Shown in pieces: positions 43,622 to 51,576 of a DNA stretch of 51,576 nucleotides. The stretch covers positions 1-51,576 of the forward strand of contig CAZOKZ010000029.1 in the NCBI GenBank assembly GCA_964580585.1. Reading direction: 5' to 3'. The DNA is from CAZOKZ01 sp964580585 (GTDB lineage: Bacteria > Sumerlaeota > Sumerlaeia > SLMS01 > JAHLLQ01). Under the pieces are notes generated by a model that was not told where the DNA came from, did not search any database, and saw only the letters and a program-made list of their open reading frames with translations. Made by a program: the position numbers and the translations under genes. Within the stretch, counting starts at the first letter, position 1; each line of letters begins with the position of its first letter.

Positions 43622-45790
43622 TTAGTTGGAGGCGAAAGCAGTTCCGCCCATGGATGCAAACTCGGAAGCGCTGAGCAAATTCCAACGACCCAGCGAGACC
43701 TGGCGCGAGGTGGGAATACCAGGAGGCACCGACCCGGCGGCAAAGTTAGGATCCCATGCCCAGTCACGTTGCGGCGCACCGTAGTAACCCGAGCTGACAC
43801 CGGTGCCTGTGTTTTTATCCCAGGAAGTGGTGGCGATCCTACTTTCGAATAAATTTAATATGGAACCACGGTAAGTATGCTTTTTTCCACCCCAATTTTC
43901 AATGTAGCGGAAAAAGTTTTCACCGCCGCCACCGTATTGGCGGTACTTGGTTGGTACGTTTCCGGAAACGAACACCGCATTGGTCGTGGTGTTGCTAGCG
44001 GTTTTCTTCGGTCCATCGCCACTGCTAGAAGCGTAGTCCGAATCTTTGAATGCGTTGGACAGCAGGTTGATCGAATCGCCCGCAAGCATCAGCGGAATTT
44101 TGTTCGCCGTGGAATTAACATCGCCCTTGGTATAAAGCGGAGCGTTGGTGCCGACGCTGATCCCTTTGAAATCCTGAATCCCGCCGTAAGTTTCAATTTC
44201 CGAAAAGTCGGAAGCGTTGGTGATTCGCGTTCCCGGCATACGTGTTGAATTTACATATTCCGGTTTGTTGTTCACATAGATGATACCATCGTCGATCTTT
44301 GTACCATCATTGAAAAGATACGGGTTTGTCAGGTTGAACGTCGGCAACCCGTCCGTTCCCGTGTTTACCCCATCGTCGGTGACGGCCTTCATATAGTCGC
44401 CCAATTTTTCCACGTTGATATCGAGCAAATCAACGTACTTGGTTTCACGCCCGTTGTAAATGCGCGTGTGGTCGAGGAACGAAATCTTTTTGGATGAATC
44501 GTTCGGGTCGGTGATTTCCAACGAAAAGTATTCTTTGTGAAATCCGCTCGGGTCGGAAGTATCCGGAACCATGCGATAAGCAATCACATTATCGAGCAAA
44601 GTAGAGTCGTTGGCCCAGCCGGTGCCCGTCGTTTCAATCACGATGGCTGCTTGATAGCCCAGATTCACATTGTGTTTGGTATCATGGCCGGTGTCGGCGG
44701 CGAGATCGGGGGCTTCGATCAGCAGGTACGGCGATTCCTGATCGCCAATCGGAATCTGGACCTTCTCGATGCCGTGCGCTTGATCTTTCAGGAAGCCTTT
44801 GAACAGTTGGTTCGACTTGTCCACCCAGTGAGGGTACTCGATCCACCAATCTTCGGGCGTAGTATCTTTGTCAAAGATCGGATTTCCAGTCGGATTGCCC
44901 GGGTTGTAAATCGCCGAGGACAACCAGCCATTATTGACCGGAATCACGGAGGTATTTTGTTTAATTTTTTCCCACTGAGTGGCTGTGCCACCGGGCCCAC
45001 TGGGGAATGCCTTGGTGATATTAATGTCCGTGGTGCCGGACCACCATCCACGACGTTCGCCATCGAGAGGATTGTAAATCCCGCCATAGAAGTTTCCCGC
45101 ACTCGTTGACACATCATGGTACCAAACGTTGCTGCTCGTCGTCAGATACCAATCGTCGTTGGTATGCACCTTGCCTTTGACGTCAATGCGCGCGCCACCG
45201 TCGATTTCCAACGTGTTTTCATAGAAAATCGCGTAGTTCATCAAAGGCGTTTCAAAGAAGGTCGCGCGCCGGGAAACGTACACGCCGGGCCGCTTGAAGA
45301 CGTCGGCCATGGCAAGGTCGGAATCTGAGTTCGCACGGGCGCCGGCCAGGATGTCGAACGAATAAACCTGCATGCTGTATCCCACCCATTGTTGCAGCGA
45401 GGGGTCAACGGAATCGACAACGTCCTGGTCGATAATCTGGGTGTCGTTATACACGGGGATGACAGCCATCGTGGTATCGAACCCTTCGATGGTGGGCAAA
45501 ACCAGGTCGTTACTGGTGAAATCGCCCATCGAGTTCGCGTCGCGACCATATTGGCGCGGACGACGTTGACCGATGAAATTGGACTGGCTGACGATTCGAT
45601 CCAGTACTTCTTCGGCAGCAGCCAATTCGGCGTTGTAGATAACCAATCGGGCAGTTGAGCGGCGACGATCGATCCCAAAGCTCATTAAAGCTGCCAACCC
45701 AAACGCCATCAGCGTCGAAAAAATGATGACCGTCAGCAATGCCGACGAACGACGGCTGTTGCTCCGGAGGTTGTTACGCGGGGTGTTCAT
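43622..45790 (-). CDS. Large PilX-like exported protein
   Basis: A 722-residue protein. A basic N-terminus is followed by one hydrophobic helix (about 16-42, ALLTVIIFSTLMAFGLAALM) as in PilX-type pilus assembly proteins, then a long extracytoplasmic region rich in Asn, Asp, Gly and Thr. The G-F-x4-E prepilin cleavage site is absent, as usual for PilX. PilX is normally about 200 residues, so this protein is several times larger and may include a surface-exposed domain. ATG 45790 has GGAG seven bases upstream; the frame extending to 45847 is rejected. It follows two prepilin-like genes in the same direction, 62 and 720 bases upstream. Confidence 0.7.
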   Translation of the reverse strand: MNTPRNNLRSNSRRSSALLTVIIFSTLMAFGLAALMSFGIDRRRSTARLVIYNAELAAAEEVLDRIVSQSNFIGQRRPRQYGRDANSMGDFTSNDLVLPTIEGFDTTMAVIPVYNDTQIIDQDVVDSVDPSLQQWVGYSMQVYSFDILAGARANSDSDLAMADVFKRPGVYVSRRATFFETPLMNYAIFYENTLEIDGGARIDVKGKVHTNDDWYLTTSSNVWYHDVSTSAGNFYGGIYNPLDGERRGWWSGTTDINITKAFPSGPGGTATQWEKIKQNTSVIPVNNGWLSSAIYNPGNPTGNPIFDKDTTPEDWWIEYPHWVDKSNQLFKGFLKDQAHGIEKVQIPIGDQESPYLLIEAPDLAADTGHDTKHNVNLGYQAAIVIETTGTGWANDSTLLDNVIAYRMVPDTSDPSGFHKEYFSLEITDPNDSSKKISFLDHTRIYNGRETKYVDLLDINVEKLGDYMKAVTDDGVNTGTDGLPTFNLTNPYLFNDGTKIDDGIIYVNNKPEYVNSTRMPGTRITNASDFSEIETYGGIQDFKGISVGTNAPLYTKGDVNSTANKIPLMLAGDSINLLSNAFKDSDYASSSGDGPKKTASNTTTNAVFVSGNVPTKYRQYGGGGENFFRYIENWGGKKHTYRGSILNLFESRIATTSWDKNTGTGVSSGYYGAPQRDWAWDPNFAAGSVPPGIPTSRQVSLGRWNLLSASEFASMGGTAFASN

Positions 45791-45852
45791 GGATTTCTCC
45801 AAAAAAAATTTCTCGGGACTACCAAGGCGAAAGTTGAACTGAAACAATGATG

Positions 45853-46458
45853 CTATGTATTGCGTGGTCCATATGCTCCGCGAAATACGAGTGACTGAAA
45901 TCCTTTTCCTGTCAGTGCGTCTTCGGCATTTGCTTTGTCGTCATTGGCACGTTCCTTTAAATCCCGGATTCCGACACGATCGCCGATTCGGAATTCAATA
46001 ATGATCGGTTGGCGGAAATTGCCCAAACGGCTGAAAATAGGCAGGAACTGCGAGGAGTTGTCGGGATCGGTAAGCCGCGAGCCGTACCGCACCACGGTTC
46101 GTTTAGCGGTGTTGTCATTCACATCGGGAATCAACTCCATGTAATTATCCCCGATGGTATCGTTATCACCGTCTTCGTCCACATAGGTTAACAAACTCGT
46201 CGTTCCAGTGATCGTATTCGTGAACGTGATCGTGTCGTTATCCACATTAATCGTTCCGCCAATCGCGGCAATCTTGCGCATTTCGCGGTGCAAGTTCGCC
46301 GAGTCGTACGCCATGCGGATAGTTTTAATGTTAGTCCGTTCACGAGTGATCACGTTTAAGTACAACGCGATCAAGGTAATACTGATCGTTAACAAAATAC
46401 CAGAGGCGAATACGAGTTCGAGCAGGCTAAAGCCCTTTGTTGTACGTTTACCAATCAT
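45853..46458 (-). CDS. Prepilin-like protein (type IV pilus/secretion minor pilin)
   Basis: A 201-residue protein with a type III signal: a short basic leader (MIGKRTTKG), cleavage after Gly, then FSLLELVFASGIL with Glu at position +5, followed by a hydrophobic helix (to about residue 33). The C-terminal region is soluble and rich in Asp/Asn/Thr. It would be cut and N-methylated by a prepilin peptidase not seen here. ATG 46458 has AAGGAAAG upstream; the frame open to 46662 is a longer artefact that would put an odd sequence before the leader. It lies between the other pilus-type genes. Confidence 0.85.
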   Translation of the reverse strand: MIGKRTTKGFSLLELVFASGILLTISITLIALYLNVITRERTNIKTIRMAYDSANLHREMRKIAAIGGTINVDNDTITFTNTITGTTSLLTYVDEDGDNDTIGDNYMELIPDVNDNTAKRTVVRYGSRLTDPDNSSQFLPIFSRLGNFRQPIIIEFRIGDRVGIRDLKERANDDKANAEDALTGKGFQSLVFRGAYGPRNT

Positions 46459-46510
46459 GACCAGCTTTCCTTCGTTTCCGTGATATCGATGGTTTCGGTG
46501 TATTGCATTG

Positions 46511-47233
46511 TCAGGGTGTACGCCAGGGAACGAACAAGTGACGTCTGACGGAACGAGGTTTTCCGAAAGATTCCCACGAGACCACCACGCGCACCCACTT
46601 CCCGCCATCCACCTCGAACGGTTCTCCAACCAAAGGAGTCGTACCCCAATTTGAAGTTCCATAGTCGTTCAAATCGTAATCGATGGTGAAGGTGTGCGTA
46701 TTTCCACTCTTGGTGTGGTTGGTAATTTTCGCCATTTGGTTTCCTTGACGAAGAATCACCATGCGACCGACAAATTTTGGGGTCCCAGACGCGGGAAACA
46801 ACGAATCGGGCCAGCCGGTACCGTCGAAGGAAATCGAGTTACTCGATGCGTTGCTGATCGTTCCGAAGCCGTACCATTGATACGACACCGTGAAGGTTAC
46901 TCCATTTTTGATGATCGATGAATCCGTTCCATTCGACGGGAAATTCGGATCGGAAGGAATGATCTCATCGGCAACGTAGTTCCTCGCGCCAGAAGGTATG
47001 GGAGACGGGTTGCCAAGGTTGCTGTAAATTCCAGAGGAACGAACGAGTTCCACCTGGCGATTTACAATTTCCAGCGCCATCATGTCTTCCTGGGCGCTGA
47101 CCGACATTCGCGATGCCGCTAATAAGGTCGACACGGTTGCCAGCGAGACAATGGCGAGAATTCCCGAGGCGATGAGGACTTCAATCAACGTGACGCCTCG
47201 TGTTGAACGCCGCAGTGTTGGGCGCCTTTCCAT
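46511..47233 (-). CDS. Prepilin-like protein (PilV/PulI-type minor pilin)
   Basis: A 240-residue prepilin-like protein. The basic leader MERRPTLRRSTRG is cut after Gly before VTLIEVLIASGIL, with Glu at position +5, followed by a hydrophobic helix to about residue 36. The remaining region is beta-rich with a WYGF segment and a C-terminal WVRVVVSWESFGKPRSV stretch, as in type IV minor pilins/pseudopilins. ATG 47233 has AGGAG eleven bases upstream. It is the first gene of a three-gene minus-strand group and likely primes a pilus or pseudopilus. No ATPase, PilQ/secretin or prepilin peptidase gene is in the window. Confidence 0.85.
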   Translation of the reverse strand: MERRPTLRRSTRGVTLIEVLIASGILAIVSLATVSTLLAASRMSVSAQEDMMALEIVNRQVELVRSSGIYSNLGNPSPIPSGARNYVADEIIPSDPNFPSNGTDSSIIKNGVTFTVSYQWYGFGTISNASSNSISFDGTGWPDSLFPASGTPKFVGRMVILRQGNQMAKITNHTKSGNTHTFTIDYDLNDYGTSNWGTTPLVGEPFEVDGGKWVRVVVSWESFGKPRSVRRHLFVPWRTP

Positions 47234-47383
47234 GAGTCTGATGCTCCTGCTGGTATCGGGGGAAAATCGGAAGGAGATTTTCCGATACCTTATAGGGGCA
47301 AAACCCGGACCAACGATTCAAAGACGTCTCCCCCAGGACACACACGGGCCGTAGGACACTGATATGTATAAACTTAAATAGAA

Positions 47384-47417
47384 TTCCCCCCGGAGAACCT
47401 GCTGTCTCCCGGGGGAA
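47384..47417 (-). terminator. Terminator-like hairpin after lysA
   Basis: A 13-bp stem with one mismatch (47384-47396 with 47405-47417) and an eight-base loop. On the minus strand it is followed by ATTCTATTTAAG, only moderately T-rich. It lies about 60 bases after the lysA stop and before the prepilin genes. Confidence 0.55.
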
Positions 47418-47442
47418 ATTTTCTGTGAAAACCCCTCCACTT

Positions 47443-47476
47443 GCACAATATTTGTGCGCACAAGAACTGTGCAGTT
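47443..47476. other. Dense overlapping palindromes just after lysA
   Basis: GCACAA-TAT-TTGTGC (47443-47457) overlaps the perfect 12-bp palindrome TTGTGCGCACAA (47452-47463), giving three alternating half-sites, and AACTG-TG-CAGTT (47465-47476) follows. The array begins only two bases after the lysA stop. It could be an alternative-pairing RNA element or an operator. Confidence 0.6.
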
Positions 47477-47477
47477 G

Positions 47478-48758
47478 TCAGTCCGCCAAATGGTCGGGAA
47501 CAACCTCGTGACGAATCAAATCAGCAAGCTTTTCGCGCTTGCGAATCAAGTAGGCCTGATCGCCATCGACAAGGATTTCGGCGGGGCGCAGGCGCGAGTT
47601 ATAGTTGCTCGACATGGCGCTGCAATAGGCTCCGGCGTCGAGCGCGGCGAGCAACTCGCCTGCTTCCGGTACCGGCATGTCGCGTTGAAGCGCGAGAAAA
47701 TCCCCGGATTCGCACACGGGTCCGACCACATCGACGGCGGCGTGCGCGGCCCGACGGACCGGTTTGCTGATGGGCAGGATTTCGTGGAACGCGTCGTAGA
47801 GCGCCGGACGGATCATCTCGGTCATGGCGCCATCGACAATGGCGAACGTGCGACCCGTGCCTTGTTTGATGTATTCGACGCGCGTGAGGAACACTCCCGC
47901 CGGCCCAACGATTGAACGACCCGGTTCGAGGATCAGTTCGAGGCCATGCTTCTTCGCCAGCCCAACGACGACCTTGGCCACGGGACGCAAATCGAGCGGT
48001 TTGTCCTCGGGCCGATAGTTGATCCCGAATCCTCCGCCGAAATTCAACGTCTTGAGCCCGACGCCATCCGCGACAAGCGATTCGATAAAGGCATCGACCA
48101 CGCCAACGGCTTCGGCGTGAGGGCCTTCCTGCAAAATTTGCGATCCGATGTGCGCGTGCAGGCCTTCGAGGCGCAAGCCGGGCAGTTCGCCAATGCGGCG
48201 CACCATCGCGCGCGCGGCATCGAGCGACATGCCGAATTTGTTTTCCTTCTTGCCGGTGCTGATGAATTTGTGCGTTTTGGGGTCCACGTCCGGGTTGATG
48301 CGCAAGGCCACGGGGGCGACGGTTTTCATGGCGCGCGCCACGGCGTCGAGACGTTCGGCCTCGGCGGGCGATTCGAGGTTGAATTCCCGCACGCCCGCGC
48401 GAAGCGCCGCGCGCATTTCGGCTTCGGTTTTACCGACGCCCGCGAAAATAATGCGGTCGCCCGGCACCCCGGCGCGCCTCACGCGTTCGAGTTCATTGCC
48501 GGAAACGATGTCGAAGCCCGCGCCTTCGCGCGCCAGCACGCGCAAAATGGCGGCGTTGCTGTTGGCCTTTACGCTGTACGCCACGAGGGGTTTTGCCGCA
48601 GCGAACGCCTTGGCAATTCGGCGGAAATTCACGCGCAACGCGTCAGCGGAATAAACGAAAAGCGGCGTGCCGTATTCGGCGGCAAGCGCCTCGAGCGACA
48701 CATTTTCGCACGAAAGAGCGTTTTCTCGGTAGGACAGGAACTTTTTCAGGTGCTTCAC
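47478..48758 (-). CDS. lysA: Diaminopimelate decarboxylase
   Basis: A 426-residue PLP enzyme of the alanine racemase/ornithine decarboxylase fold that converts meso-diaminopimelate to lysine, the last step of the DAP pathway. PLP-binding K64 is in AYSVKANSN; the phosphate-binding GGGFG and EPGRS motifs and a late CESGD/GAYCSAMSSNYN segment are present. GTG 48758 (MKHLKKFLSYREN) has GAGG eight bases upstream; GTG 48764 lies too close to that site. It suggests peptidoglycan with diaminopimelate. A pair of hairpin elements lies after its stop. The gene is divergent from an unknown membrane protein. Operon partners are not adjacent. Confidence 0.95.
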   Translation of the reverse strand: MKHLKKFLSYRENALSCENVSLEALAAEYGTPLFVYSADALRVNFRRIAKAFAAAKPLVAYSVKANSNAAILRVLAREGAGFDIVSGNELERVRRAGVPGDRIIFAGVGKTEAEMRAALRAGVREFNLESPAEAERLDAVARAMKTVAPVALRINPDVDPKTHKFISTGKKENKFGMSLDAARAMVRRIGELPGLRLEGLHAHIGSQILQEGPHAEAVGVVDAFIESLVADGVGLKTLNFGGGFGINYRPEDKPLDLRPVAKVVVGLAKKHGLELILEPGRSIVGPAGVFLTRVEYIKQGTGRTFAIVDGAMTEMIRPALYDAFHEILPISKPVRRAAHAAVDVVGPVCESGDFLALQRDMPVPEAGELLAALDAGAYCSAMSSNYNSRLRPAEILVDGDQAYLIRKREKLADLIRHEVVPDHLAD

Positions 48759-48766
48759 GGACACAG

Positions 48767-48770
48767 CCTC
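48767..48770 (-). promoter_or_regulatory. Shine-Dalgarno site deciding the lysA start
   Basis: GAGG on the minus strand, eight bases before GTG 48758 but only two before GTG 48764. Confidence 0.6.
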
Positions 48771-48919
48771 GGGTAATGAATAAGGTCAATTTTGGGCAGT
48801 AGGGTTGGACATCAGAGGTGGCGTGTCAACCGAACGGTAAGAGAGATTCAGCTTTGCCCTGCTAGATGGCATGTTGGATTTTAGATTTCGTTTTGCGAGT
48901 TTTGAGAACCGGTTGATAG

Positions 48920-49786
48920 ATGATGAATCGTAGAGAAAAAATAGAACTGGCATCGGACTATAGAAAAATAGGACCTGGACCCCTTGTATTTTTTGCATTC
49001 ATGGGCATCTTTATGATATATATGGGTTTGATGGTTCTTTGGGACATTGTTAGTGAAGTCGTTCAAAATATATTAGATCCAAGTACCATTGAACAAATCG
49101 AAAATTCATGGGTCGTCCCAGTATTTATTGTACCTGCCTTGTTACTCATTGGATTTTTGATGATCTTTTTTGGGTCAGCCTTATTAATCAAGCTTGGAAG
49201 GATAGCCACATTGATTCTATTGGGCAAAGAAAGTTTGAGTGAGATACTTGGCGAAAAACCAAGACGTACCAAAGTGAAACCTCGTAAGAAAAAGACTCCG
49301 TTTCGAATACACGTTTTTGTAGTCGAGATAAAAAGGATATTCGCCGAAACGGTTCTTTTGGGCGTCGGTTTTGGCATGGTTTTCAGCATTTTTGGTGGAG
49401 TCATAGTACTATTCACAGAGCCGAGTAAAGTCTTTTTTGGAATTACTGTTTTCTTTATTTATGGTTTCCTCTTTGGATCTTGGTTCTCATTCTTGTTTTC
49501 TACTTTATCAAAACAACATCGAAAAGTTATTCATAATTTAGTTCTAGCAAATGTCTGTAATATCGTTTGGGTGTCAACGCTTGTAGCGATTTTGAAACTC
49601 GTAGAATACACAACAGGTCAAATTTGGTTTTCCGACTCAACATTGAGTATTCTAACAACAGCTTCTATTTTTGTAGCTTCCTTTTTGGGGCTAAGCGCAC
49701 AGGGATTGAACCAAGAACGTAGAGAAATGAACTTAAAATACACATCACCAAAACTACAAACACGAAAGCAGAGGCGTATACCATGA
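48920..49786 (+). CDS. Unknown AT-rich membrane protein coupled to MoxR
   Basis: A 288-residue protein with about six hydrophobic segments (about 20-47, 65-100, 140-170, 175-200, 210-230, 245-262) and a strongly basic loop near residues 112-127 (PRRTKVKPRKKKT). I recognise no family. The gene is markedly AT-rich against lysA and MoxR. Its stop overlaps the MoxR start (ATGA, 49783-49786), so the pair is probably coupled, and the protein may be a membrane partner or client of the ATPase. Consecutive ATG codons at 48920 and 48923 are both possible starts; neither has a strong Shine-Dalgarno site. Confidence 0.65.
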   Translation: MMNRREKIELASDYRKIGPGPLVFFAFMGIFMIYMGLMVLWDIVSEVVQNILDPSTIEQIENSWVVPVFIVPALLLIGFLMIFFGSALLIKLGRIATLILLGKESLSEILGEKPRRTKVKPRKKKTPFRIHVFVVEIKRIFAETVLLGVGFGMVFSIFGGVIVLFTEPSKVFFGITVFFIYGFLFGSWFSFLFSTLSKQHRKVIHNLVLANVCNIVWVSTLVAILKLVEYTTGQIWFSDSTLSILTTASIFVASFLGLSAQGLNQERREMNLKYTSPKLQTRKQRRIP

Positions 49787-50733
49787 CCGACCCCATTTCC
49801 TCCGCGCAGAAAATCGTCGAGAACATCGAACGCGTGATCATCGGCAAGCACGACGTGATCGTTCGCATGGTGGCGGCGTTGCTCGCGGGCGGGCACGTGT
49901 TGCTCGAAGATGTGCCCGGTACCGGCAAGACGATGATGGCGCGGGCGCTGGCGCGGTCGATCGACGCGTCGTTCAATCGCGTGCAATTTACACCGGATTT
50001 GCTGCCGAGCGATTTGACAGGTGTGCCCATTTATAATCAGAAAACCACCGACTTTGAATTTCGCCCGGGACCGCTTTTCGCTGCGGTGTTGCTTGCCGAT
50101 GAAATCAATCGCGCCACACCGCGCACGCAATCCGCGCTGCTCGAAGCGATGGAAGAACGCACCGTGTCGGTCGATGGCGTAACGCACGAATTACCGAAAC
50201 CGTTTTTCGTACTGGCGACGGAAAACCCGGTCGAACAACAAGGCGTGTACGAGTTGCCCGAAGCACAACTCGATCGTTTTTTGGTGCGGCTCGGACTCGG
50301 GTATCCGACCGCTGCGGAAGAACGCCGCATAATCGAAGCGCAACGCATGGCGCATCCGATCAATTCGCTCGAACCGGTGATCGACGCCGAAGCGTTGCGT
50401 AAGGAACAGCACGATCTGCGCGAAATCATTACCGTGGAATCGAACGTAGCGGATTACATTGTGCGATTGACGGCGGCGACGCGCGGACACCGCGATGTCA
50501 TCCTGGGGGCAAGTCCACGCGCGTCGTTGGCGCTGTATCGTGTGTGCCAAGCGCGCGTTTGGATTGATGGTGGGAATTTTGTTACGCCCGACGTGGTCAA
50601 GGATATGGCACCAAGCGTGCTCTGCCACCGGTTATTACTCCGTCCCCAAAGTCGATTGGGGGGCGTAACACCTGAACAGGTCGTGCAGGAACTCTTGCAT
50701 CAAACGGAAGTGCCCGTGGGACGAATAAGCTAA
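49783..50733 (+). CDS. MoxR-family AAA+ ATPase
   Basis: A 316-residue AAA+ ATPase with Walker A GTGKT (46-50, in LEDVPGTGKT), Walker B LLADE (D106-E107), sensor segment FVLATENPVEQQGVY, and a C-terminal lid domain. MoxR proteins act as chaperone-like ATPases, usually next to a VWA-domain protein and a DUF58 protein. Neither follows here: the next gene is on the opposite strand 45 bases on. This instance is instead coupled to the membrane protein upstream. Family secure, partner unknown. Confidence 0.93.
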   Translation: MTDPISSAQKIVENIERVIIGKHDVIVRMVAALLAGGHVLLEDVPGTGKTMMARALARSIDASFNRVQFTPDLLPSDLTGVPIYNQKTTDFEFRPGPLFAAVLLADEINRATPRTQSALLEAMEERTVSVDGVTHELPKPFFVLATENPVEQQGVYELPEAQLDRFLVRLGLGYPTAAEERRIIEAQRMAHPINSLEPVIDAEALRKEQHDLREIITVESNVADYIVRLTAATRGHRDVILGASPRASLALYRVCQARVWIDGGNFVTPDVVKDMAPSVLCHRLLLRPQSRLGGVTPEQVVQELLHQTEVPVGRIS

Positions 50734-50778
50734 ACAACGTGTACGGAATTTAATAAAATGAAAAGTAGTAAATAGACT

Positions 50779-51576
50779 TTATTGACGTTTGGGGTCGAGC
50801 GCGTCGCGGACGCCTTCGCCTAGGAGATTGAAGCAGGTAACCGTCAAGAATATTGCAATGCCGGGGAAAACGGTCAGCCACCAGGTTCCCTGAATATCGT
50901 TCCGTCCATTATTAAGCAAATCCCCCCACGAAGCTGTCGGTTGAGGGACGCCAAAACCCAGGAACGACAAGGTGGATTCTACCAGGATCGACCCAGCGAT
51001 TCCAAAGCTAATTAAAACGAGAATCGGCCCAAGCGCATTTGGCAGAACATGTAGGAATATAATACGTAAACTGGAGCCGCCGAGTGCACGAACCGCCGTG
51101 ACAAAATCTAAATTTACAATGCGCAAAAACTCTCCGCGTTGGAGACGCGCAACACCTGTCCAGGAAACAAGGCCAAGTGCGATCATAATGTTAATAATAC
51201 TGGGATGCGTAAATGCCTGGACAGAAAGTATTAAAAAGAGAACAGGAAAACATATTACGATCTCGATCATACGGGAAAGCCACAAATCGATCCATCCTCC
51301 GAAGTAACCTGCCAATGCTCCGAGAATAATACCAATCGTCACATAAATCGACACTGCAACGATACCAACTAACATGGAAATGCGCGCGCCATACGTCATA
51401 CGCGAAAGCACGTCGCGTCCATTGGTGTCCGTTCCCAGCAAATGAAAATGTTGGTCCTCGACTTTTTCTTTGTCGGTCATCATCCAAGTCGGAGGCTGTC
51501 GATTTTCGCGCGTTATATTTTCATTTTCACCATAGGGAACCAACGTCCGAATGACTTTTTCACCTCGCTGGCCAAA
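50779..51576 (-). CDS. Dipeptide/oligopeptide ABC transporter permease, N-terminus cut
   Basis: An open frame of at least 265 residues running off the right edge; the first visible codons are FGQRGEKVIRT and the start is outside the window. It is the DppC/OppC-type inner-membrane permease, with about six hydrophobic segments. The early HLLGTDTNGRDVLSRMTYGAR segment and the ATPase-contacting loop TAVRALGGSSLRIIFLHVLPN (EAA-like) are diagnostic. It would work with a DppB-type permease, ATPases and a peptide-binding protein encoded beyond the window or elsewhere. It converges with MoxR. Confidence 0.92.
   Translation of the reverse strand, partial: FGQRGEKVIRTLVPYGENENITRENRQPPTWMMTDKEKVEDQHFHLLGTDTNGRDVLSRMTYGARISMLVGIVAVSIYVTIGIILGALAGYFGGWIDLWLSRMIEIVICFPVLFLILSVQAFTHPSIINIMIALGLVSWTGVARLQRGEFLRIVNLDFVTAVRALGGSSLRIIFLHVLPNALGPILVLISFGIAGSILVESTLSFLGFGVPQPTASWGDLLNNGRNDIQGTWWLTVFPGIAIFLTVTCFNLLGEGVRDALDPKRQ

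Noticed and set aside
47384..47417. Hairpin as a riboswitch for lysine
   Set aside because: It lies after lysA, not before it, and is too small for the lysine riboswitch.
1..51576. tRNA or rRNA genes
   Set aside because: No cloverleaf with a TTCRA-type loop or rRNA-like stretch was seen, but short ones could be missed without a covariance search.

Overview
The window is dense bacterial chromosome of moderate-to-high GC, with ATG/GTG/TTG starts, clear Shine-Dalgarno sites, ATGA stop/start overlaps and intrinsic terminators. A Gram-negative-type cell is likely: there is a secreted GH31 glycosidase with a signal peptide, minor type IV pilins, an AIM24 protein and a diaminopimelate-pathway lysA. 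The mix of a probable PPi-type PEP carboxykinase, GH31 with an extra C-terminal domain, an unusually large PilX-like protein and many unfamiliar membrane proteins suggests an uncultivated lineage (PVC/FCB-adjacent or a Sumerlaeota/Hydrogenedentota-like phylum). That placement is inference; there is no rRNA or tRNA in the window to settle it.

Layout. 0-4.5 kb: a cut-off unknown gene, an MFS exporter, and an NfeD-like plus flotillin membrane-organising pair ending at a strong terminator. 4.6-7.6 kb: a translationally coupled trio (membrane-anchored protein, GT4 glycosyltransferase, LURP-one/scramblase-like protein), converging on metF. 8.5-9.0 kb: a repeat-rich gap. 9.0-11.9 kb: M50 metalloprotease, trpS and a CNNM/CorC-type membrane protein. 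11.9-14.1 kb: an orphan permease-like protein, a Nudix hydrolase and AIM24. 14.3-19.7 kb: a 1063-residue multi-PAS histidine kinase followed by a receiver-PAS-GGDEF-EAL protein, apparently a two-component cyclic-di-GMP module. 19.7-26.4 kb: a central-carbon block with a 1152-residue probable PPi-PEPCK, divergently a PfkB-family kinase, a nucleotidyltransferase and phosphofructokinase. 26.5-29.7 kb: two DUF1801-type proteins, cyclophilin and asnS. 29.9-33.8 kb: a zinc-ribbon/multi-TM/coiled-coil protein, thiol peroxidase and an SDR oxidoreductase. 34.0-40.0 kb: a TPR protein coupled to larB, an AT-rich two-unit membrane protein and a NAGPA-type protein. 40.1-48.8 kb, all minus strand: secreted GH31, a PilX-like protein, two prepilin-like proteins and lysA. 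48.9-51.6 kb: an AT-rich membrane protein coupled to a MoxR ATPase, and a dipeptide/oligopeptide ABC permease cut by the right edge.

Features that stand out: (i) the 9-mer GGGACGGAG occurs at least 11 times on both strands, in all three reading frames and in non-coding DNA, against about 0.4 expected by chance; (ii) the PPi-PEPCK candidate lies close to a phosphofructokinase with mixed nucleotide/PPi signature residues; (iii) several AT-rich, unrecognised membrane genes are scattered between GC-rich housekeeping genes; (iv) a dense cluster of palindromes lies directly after lysA. Start codons were reassigned from the longest open frame wherever a Shine-Dalgarno site, an ATGA overlap or family N-termini favoured an internal codon. 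No CRISPR array, complete insertion sequence, phage gene, rRNA or tRNA was seen.
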